Origin: an uncultured Blautia sp.
GTDB lineage: Bacteria > Bacillota > Clostridia > Lachnospirales > Lachnospiraceae
Reading direction: 5' to 3'
Length of the DNA: 7,029 bases
Assembly: GCA_900539525.1 (NCBI GenBank)
Contig: UQCM01000100.1
Location: 1 to 7,029, forward strand
Below are positions 5,200-7,029 of this stretch, one piece after another. Below the pieces are notes generated by a model. That model did not search any database. It was given only the letters and a program-made list of their open reading frames with translations, and was not told the DNA's origin. A program made the translations under genes and the position numbers. The number at the start of each line of letters is the position of its first letter. The first letter of the stretch is position 1.

Positions 5200-6969
5200 C
5201 TATTCTTCCTCATCATATGTAGATACCACTATGCTGCCATCTGTCTGCACATAGAAGCACATCGTACTGTAAATGTCATTTCCCGCCTCTGTATGGTAAT
5301 ACTCGTAAGCATCCTGAAGGGCACCGGAATCACTTTCTGCTCTCACGCGCAGAAAATACTGACCCTCGGGAAGCTTCTTTATGGCAAGCTGCGTATCCCT
5401 GATCCCGTCCTCACTGACCAGACATTCCTCAAAACTGTAATCCCTTGCCAGTTCTACATGGTAAGATACCTCTCCCTCACCAAAGAGATACGACGCATCC
5501 CATCCCAGCACCAGTTTTTTATCCTTTCTCTGCGGCTCGTGAATATGAAACGGCCACGGTTCCTGCAGACTGTCCCGGTATGTCTGATAGTTTGTTTCCA
5601 CCTCGTCTGTCAGTCCTGCAACCAGTCTGTCATAGTCCTTCTCTGTCAGCCTCGCATACATCCTGTCCGGAAGACTGTAAACATATGGCCGGACAATTGC
5701 CTGGTATTCCCTGATCTTCTCTTCCAGTTTCTCATCTGAGAGCGCATTCTTTCTAAGATCCTCCACCGCTGCATCCAGCTCCTGCCTGCAGGTACTGTCC
5801 TTTAGCAGCTTCTCATACAGGACAGCGCTTATGTATGGAAAAATGCCTTTTCTCCAGGAACTGCTGCAGGTTTCATCCTGAATCTTCCGGAAAGCGTCCT
5901 CAAAGCTTCCGTCATTATCCCACGAGAGAATATACCACTTATCGATTCCCTGGGGGCTGTAGAGATAATAGTTTCCCGCTTCTACATCCTTGTTTCCCAT
6001 CAATATATGAAATGCCATCCAGTAATACAGGTTGTCTCTGTCAAAATACTGATCGATCAGCTCACGGACCGGAAGGGATTCATCGTTCACCGCCTCCAGC
6101 AGACGGATCAGCTTTGTATGATCCTGATCTCCCTTGATTTCCAGATATTGTTCAAATGACGTCTGATCGAACGCCTGATTGCCTGCCGTCAGTATACTGT
6201 CCTCATGACGACGCCAGTCAAAATTCTTCGCCTTATACAGATTTCCCGTATGATCCAGCCCCCGGTTCTTCAGGTAGGTCTTATTGATCTGCTCCACCTG
6301 GGTATACAGTCCGTAATCTTTAAACAGACCATTTTCCTCTTCCGTCTTATCCTTTACATACAGATGCACGAACCGCGTTCTGGCACTGAACATCTGAGGA
6401 ATCTCCTGCATCAGCGAATAACAGAGCCTGTTTGCAAAGCGTGTGGCATCTCCTGAATGTTTATTCAGTGCCACAGTCTTGGCATTGTAAAGCTTCCCTT
6501 TTCCTTCTTTGATCGTGATTTTGTAGCTTTTCTGCGGCTGGCCGGATGCACCTGCCCCGCGCAGCTGAACCGTCGCATTTGCTGCCGTGACGCCGTAGCC
6601 GAACTCCCCCTCCAGCGGTCCCAGTTCATCTCCCACCTGAAGCACGGCCTCGCAGCGATAAGGCTCGATCTTCTTTTCCTCATAGTAGGAAAGGGGATAC
6701 GCATTCACTTCTTTCCAGGTATGGTCGGTTCCGTCCTTTTCATTTCCCCTGCCAACCGTAAGATACATGGTAACCACCGGAGGTTCCTCTTCTCCCTCAT
6801 AAACGGAATCCTTATCCCGAACCGTGTAATTTTCCGATGTTAATGCCTCTTTTTCATAATTCTCATCCGGATCGACCAGACCGCCCGGCACGTTACCGCT
6901 GCAGCCTGTCAGCACCGTCAGTACCAGACAGCCGATCACTCCGGTCAGCCACCTGCCTTTCTTTCCCAT
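5200..6969 (-). CDS. CotH-family protein kinase, secreted lipoprotein
   Basis: Predicted extracellular lipoprotein of 589 residues. The signal peptide ends in lipobox LTGC, with the lipid-bearing Cys23, so the protein should sit on the outer face of the membrane. CotH proteins are atypical kinases that phosphorylate Ser/Thr of exported proteins; the known example acts on Bacillus spore coat proteins. Family landmarks are present: QLRGAGASGQPQKSYKI (135-151), LNKHSGDATRFAN (168-180), YGLYTQVEQINKTYLKNR (219-236), GNKDVEAGNYY (325-335) and WYILSWDNDGSF (345-356), whose Asp351 and Asp353 correspond to the metal-binding region. Residues about 475-545 resemble a fibronectin type III fold, possibly for substrate or wall binding. 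The ATG has GGAGGAGG just upstream and leads directly into the signal peptide, although the frame stays open to the window edge. It is the first gene seen in the operon. Its substrate is unknown, and no typical spore-coat partner is nearby. Confidence 0.92.
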   Translation of the reverse strand: MGKKGRWLTGVIGCLVLTVLTGCSGNVPGGLVDPDENYEKEALTSENYTVRDKDSVYEGEEEPPVVTMYLTVGRGNEKDGTDHTWKEVNAYPLSYYEEKKIEPYRCEAVLQVGDELGPLEGEFGYGVTAANATVQLRGAGASGQPQKSYKITIKEGKGKLYNAKTVALNKHSGDATRFANRLCYSLMQEIPQMFSARTRFVHLYVKDKTEEENGLFKDYGLYTQVEQINKTYLKNRGLDHTGNLYKAKNFDWRRHEDSILTAGNQAFDQTSFEQYLEIKGDQDHTKLIRLLEAVNDESLPVRELIDQYFDRDNLYYWMAFHILMGNKDVEAGNYYLYSPQGIDKWYILSWDNDGSFEDAFRKIQDETCSSSWRKGIFPYISAVLYEKLLKDSTCRQELDAAVEDLRKNALSDEKLEEKIREYQAIVRPYVYSLPDRMYARLTEKDYDRLVAGLTDEVETNYQTYRDSLQEPWPFHIHEPQRKDKKLVLGWDASYLFGEGEVSYHVELARDYSFEECLVSEDGIRDTQLAIKKLPEGQYFLRVRAESDSGALQDAYEYYHTEAGNDIYSTMCFYVQTDGSIVVSTYDEEE

Positions 6970-6975
6970 ACACTG

Positions 6976-6984
6976 CCTCCTCCT
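6976..6984 (-). promoter_or_regulatory. Strong ribosome binding site of the CotH-family gene
   Basis: The minus strand reads AGGAGGAGG, ending 6 bases before ATG at 6969. This fixes the start even though the reading frame is open further upstream. Beyond it (6985-7029) I see no convincing promoter. One other frame ends in TAA at 7003-7001 and could be the tail of an upstream gene, but eight codons are too few to call. Confidence 0.75.
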
Positions 6985-7029
6985 CTGTATCTGTCGCTCT
7001 TTAAGCGGACTCGATGCTTCTTCCTCTGT

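Noticed and set aside
4496..5739. Long plus-strand open frames opposite the VTC and CotH genes
   Set aside because: They are antisense to genes with clear family motifs, and their Cys/His/Leu-rich composition is typical of shadow frames.

Overview
All supported genes in this window lie on the minus strand, so transcription runs from high to low coordinates. Codon choice, strong AGGAGG-type ribosome binding sites, moderate G+C, a lipobox lipoprotein, a DivIVA-type protein and the CotH / VTC-domain / DUF4956 gene combination all suggest a Gram-positive Firmicute, most likely a gut clostridium of the Lachnospiraceae (for example Blautia or a relative). That placement is an inference; no rRNA or other marker gene is present.

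Layout in transcription order. (1) 7029-6970: about 60 bases of leader with a strong ribosome binding site; the end of an upstream gene may lie here but cannot be assigned. (2) 6969-5200: secreted CotH-family kinase lipoprotein. (3) 5197-4442: cytoplasmic VTC-type polyphosphate polymerase. (4) 4445-3762: four-helix DUF4956 membrane protein, overlapping the previous gene by 4 bases. (5) 3720-3367: short protein with a DivIVA-like N-terminus and a coiled coil. (6) 3333-2755: DivIVA-tail-like coiled-coil protein, in the same frame as gene 5 and separated from it by one TAA stop and 11 codons. (7) 2754-2609: intergenic region with a paired palindrome and then a good promoter. (8) 2608 to beyond base 1: secreted caspase-like (C14) cysteine peptidase with an EF-hand loop, three FlgD-like Ig modules and a long repetitive tail (23 x DPV, then at least 4 x DPENPT) that runs off the window.

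Genes 2-6 look like one operon (gaps of 2, -4, 41 and 33 bases). A plausible reading is a membrane assembly. The VTC enzyme would make polyphosphate at the inner face, DUF4956 would be its membrane partner, the DivIVA-like coiled coils would scaffold it or place it at curved membrane, and the CotH kinase would act on proteins outside the membrane. The caspase-like gene has its own predicted promoter and may be a separate unit that shares only the cell surface as its place of action.

The points most worth following up are the CotH-VTC-DUF4956-DivIVA grouping, the single in-frame stop that splits what resembles one DivIVA-like protein, and the large secreted caspase with an expanding repeat tail.
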